A DNA stretch of 7,700 bases. Source: an uncultured Shinella sp. GTDB taxonomy: Bacteria > Pseudomonadota > Alphaproteobacteria > Rhizobiales > Rhizobiaceae. Position numbers and translations under genes: made by a program. The notes under the pieces are model-generated. The model was not told where the DNA came from. It saw only the letters and a program-made list of their open reading frames with translations, and did not search any database. Positions 5,724 through 7,700 of this stretch are shown piece by piece; the first letter of the stretch is position 1; each line of letters starts with the position of its first letter. The stretch covers positions 1-7,700 of the forward strand of contig CAMLOC010000149.1 in the NCBI GenBank assembly GCA_946481465.1, given 5' to 3'.

Positions 5724-7331
5724 TCAGGCCGTTGCGCCGGCCGTCTTCGTCTGGTGGATCTCGATCAGGCTCGGGCCGTTGCGGGCGCCCGCCTTCTCCA
5801 GCGCGGCGGGCAGGTCGCGCACGTCGGCGAGGCGTTCGGAGGGCACGCCATAGGCGGTGCCGATGGCGATGAAGTCCGGCGCGGAGGGTTTCACCCCTTC
5901 CGGCGTGATGCCGGCCTCGACCATGAAGTTCTCGATCTCCTGATAGCCGTCATTGTTCCAGACGAGGAAGATCACGCGCGCTTGCGCATCCGCTGCCGAG
6001 CCGATCTCCGACAGCGAGAACTGCAGGCCGCCATCGCCGGCAAGGCAGATGATCGGTGCGTCGGGCTCGGCGAGCGCAGCACCGACGGCGGCGGGCGGGG
6101 CAAAGCCGAGCGCACCGTAGCCGGTCGCCGCGTTGAACCAGCTGCGCGGGCGCGGCGCGTCGCAATAGTAGTTGCCGGCATAGACGGCCTGGGTGGAATC
6201 CCCGACGATAACGGCCTTCGGCAGCGTGCGCCAGATGGCGTCGATGACGCCGATTTCCGCCTGCATCTTCGCCGTCAGCTCGTTCCAGGCGCCCTTGCGG
6301 GCGGTTTCGGCGCGCGTGGCGCCGTTGCTTGTCGCCTTGTGGCCCTCGAGGAAGCCGAGCATGCCGGCCGCCGCCGTCTTGGCGCTGGAGAAGATCGACA
6401 GTCCCGATTGCGGCGTGCGGGCAAGCTGGGCGGCATCGATATCGATGCGGATCAGCGACTTCAGCCGCGGGAAGCCGTTGTCGACATTGATGTCGTAGTC
6501 CGTCGGGCCGAATTCGGTGCCGAAGGCGACGACGAGGTCGGCATCGGCAAGCAGCCGGCGCACGGCCTTGAGGCTGGGACTGGCCGGCACGCGCAGGGCA
6601 TGGCCGGCGAGCATGCCGCGGCCATTGACGGTGGTGACGACCGGTGCGCCGAGCCGCTCGGCGAGCGCGCGGATCTCCTCGTCCGCCGTCACCGCGCCGC
6701 CGCCGGCGAGGATGACGGGGCGCGAGGCATTGGCGCACAGGATGGCGGCGCGCTGCAGGGTCTCCGCATCGGCGCGCGGGCGCGTGGCGACGGCGGCGGG
6801 AAAGCGGCCGGTCTCGATTTGTTTCGCCATCACGTCGGTCGGGATTTCGATATGCACCGGGCCGGGGCGACCGGAAAGCAGGACGGCGAAGGCGCGCTCC
6901 ATGACGAGCGGCAGGTCGGCGGGGTTGAGCAGCGTGTGCGAATAGAGGGCGAGCGTCTTCATCATGCCCTGCTGGTCCGGCAGTTCGTGCAGCAGGCCGC
7001 GGCCGTGGCCGAGCGAATCGCGCCGGTTGACGCCGGAAATGACCAGCATGGGCACGGAATCCTGCCGCGCCTGCGCCATTGCCGTGATGGTGTTGGTAAG
7101 GCCCGGGCCGGTGATGACGAGGGCGACGCCCGGCTTGCCGGAAACGCGCGCATAGCCGTCCGCCATGAAGCCGGCGCCCTGCTCGTGGCGCGGCGTGATG
7201 TGGCGGATCTTCGCGGCGGCAAGGCCCCGGTAGAGCTCGACCGTGTGCACGCCGGGAATGCCGAACACGACCTCCACGCCATTCGCCTCCAGGAGGTCGA
7301 TCAGAACCTCGCCGACGGTTTTCATGCTCAT
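5724..7331 (-). CDS. aruI: Thiamine-diphosphate-dependent decarboxylase, probable 2-ketoarginine (5-guanidino-2-oxopentanoate) decarboxylase
   Basis: Cytoplasmic ThDP enzyme of the acetolactate synthase/decarboxylase superfamily, 535 residues. The N-terminal PYR domain (~4-170) has VFGIPGVHTVELYRGL and the catalytic Glu50 in PRHEQGAGFMADGYARVSG. The central domain spans ~190-330. The C-terminal PP domain (~370-530) has the ThDP/Mg motif GDGG at 432-435 ending in NN at 459-460. The PGVHTVELYRGL...PRHEQGAGF signature and HELPDQ at 115-120 fit AruI, which turns 2-ketoarginine into 4-guanidinobutyraldehyde and CO2. The gene behind it in the same transcript is an aminotransferase, as in the aruHI pair of Pseudomonas aeruginosa. 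The ATG at 7331 overlaps the upstream stop (ATGA) and has GAAGGAG with an 8-nt spacer; a second ATG six bases on is less well placed. A biosynthetic acetolactate synthase is less likely because no small subunit gene follows. Superfamily certain, substrate probable. Confidence 0.75.
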   Translation of the reverse strand: MSMKTVGEVLIDLLEANGVEVVFGIPGVHTVELYRGLAAAKIRHITPRHEQGAGFMADGYARVSGKPGVALVITGPGLTNTITAMAQARQDSVPMLVISGVNRRDSLGHGRGLLHELPDQQGMMKTLALYSHTLLNPADLPLVMERAFAVLLSGRPGPVHIEIPTDVMAKQIETGRFPAAVATRPRADAETLQRAAILCANASRPVILAGGGAVTADEEIRALAERLGAPVVTTVNGRGMLAGHALRVPASPSLKAVRRLLADADLVVAFGTEFGPTDYDINVDNGFPRLKSLIRIDIDAAQLARTPQSGLSIFSSAKTAAAGMLGFLEGHKATSNGATRAETARKGAWNELTAKMQAEIGVIDAIWRTLPKAVIVGDSTQAVYAGNYYCDAPRPRSWFNAATGYGALGFAPPAAVGAALAEPDAPIICLAGDGGLQFSLSEIGSAADAQARVIFLVWNNDGYQEIENFMVEAGITPEGVKPSAPDFIAIGTAYGVPSERLADVRDLPAALEKAGARNGPSLIEIHQTKTAGATA

Positions 7332-7700
7332 GCGCGGCGCTCCTTCGGCAGGGCGGAACGGGCGGCGAGCGCGGCGATGCGCCGGCAGGCCTCGTCGATG
7401 TGGGCGTCGGGCACGGTGAGGCTGAGGCGGATGAAGCCTTCCGCCTCTTCGCCGAAGGAGGATCCCGGCATGACGGCGACCTGTTCCTCGCGCAGGAGCG
7501 TCCAGGCGAAATCCTCGCCGCTCATGCCCGTCTCGGAGACGTCGACGACGATGAACATGCCGGCCTCGGGCGGCAGCGGCGCGAGGCCGGGCGCGCGCGA
7601 CAGGGCGGCGGTGAAGCGGGCGGCGCGTCCCTTGTAGCTCTCGCGCATCGTCGCGGCGGTCGAGATCGGGTTGTCGAGCGCATAGGCCGTCATGTCGGCG
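7328..7700 (-). CDS. Class I/II (PLP) aminotransferase, C-terminal part only; possible arginine:pyruvate transaminase (AruH-like)
   Basis: The frame is open to the window end, so only the last ~123 residues are seen; the Met at 7693 is internal. The fragment is the small C-terminal domain of fold-type I aminotransferases: a helix (MRESYKGRAARF), the strand PEAGMFIVVDVSE, VAVMPGSSFGEEAEGFIRLSL with the Arg that normally binds the substrate alpha-carboxylate, and a closing helix DEACRRIAALAA. The PLP-binding Lys lies outside. Its stop overlaps the start of the AruI-like gene by 4 nt (ATGA), which indicates one transcript and translational coupling. Next to a 2-ketoarginine decarboxylase the best guess is AruH, moving the amino group of arginine to pyruvate. 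The fragment alone cannot separate this from other aspartate/aromatic-type aminotransferases. Confidence 0.75.
   Translation of the reverse strand, partial: ADMTAYALDNPISTAATMRESYKGRAARFTAALSRAPGLAPLPPEAGMFIVVDVSETGMSGEDFAWTLLREEQVAVMPGSSFGEEAEGFIRLSLTVPDAHIDEACRRIAALAARSALPKERRA
7340..7346 (-). promoter_or_regulatory. Shine-Dalgarno of the AruI-like gene, inside the aminotransferase gene
   Basis: GAAGGAG on the - strand, 8 nt before the ATG at 7331 and within the last codons of the aminotransferase gene. It supports the ATG at 7331 and reinitiation at the ATGA overlap. Confidence 0.7.

Noticed and set aside
5685..7637. Open frame of 650 codons on the + strand opposite the decarboxylase gene
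   Set aside because: Same antisense artefact: no recognisable domain, and the opposite strand carries clear ThDP-enzyme motifs.

Overview
The window is a GC-rich, gene-dense chromosomal stretch, most likely from an alphaproteobacterium of the Rhizobiaceae (Sinorhizobium, Rhizobium or Shinella type). This rests on the codon bias (G/C at most third positions), the rhizobial look of the MscL protein and the set of neighbours. It is a judgement from recognition, not from a database search.

Layout from left to right: (1) the 3' part of a NarL/FixJ-type response regulator gene (+ strand, 1-460). (2) A large gene on the - strand, facing it with only 3 nt between the stop codons (464-3964). It encodes a hybrid sensor kinase with an N-terminal sodium:solute symporter (SLC5) domain, then STAC-like, PAS, histidine kinase and receiver domains. 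(3) A 184-bp divergent intergenic region. (4) mscL (+, 4149-4589), the large-conductance mechanosensitive channel. (5) A strong symmetrical terminator hairpin shared with (6) a convergent, unassigned gene on the - strand (ends at 4640) whose C-terminal part resembles the ParB/sulfiredoxin fold. (7) A roughly 200-bp gap with a hairpin. (8) A thiamine-diphosphate enzyme (-, 5724-7331), best matched to 2-ketoarginine (5-guanidino-2-oxopentanoate) decarboxylase AruI. (9) The 3' part of a class I/II aminotransferase gene overlapping it by 4 nt (-, 7328 to the window end).

Two functional pairs stand out. The transporter-kinase plus NarL-type regulator matches the CrbS/CrbR (MxtR/ErdR) layout, which in Vibrio and Pseudomonas controls acetyl-CoA synthetase and acetate use. 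The aminotransferase plus ThDP decarboxylase matches AruH/AruI, the first two steps of the arginine transaminase pathway (arginine to 2-ketoarginine to 4-guanidinobutyraldehyde). mscL is housekeeping osmotic protection. The ParB-like gene is the least explained element.

I saw no mobile element, CRISPR array, tRNA or rRNA. Very long open frames opposite the kinase and the decarboxylase are artefacts of GC-rich codon use. I do not see a clearly new system. The most useful leads are the ParB-like gene and the exact signalling logic of the transporter-kinase.
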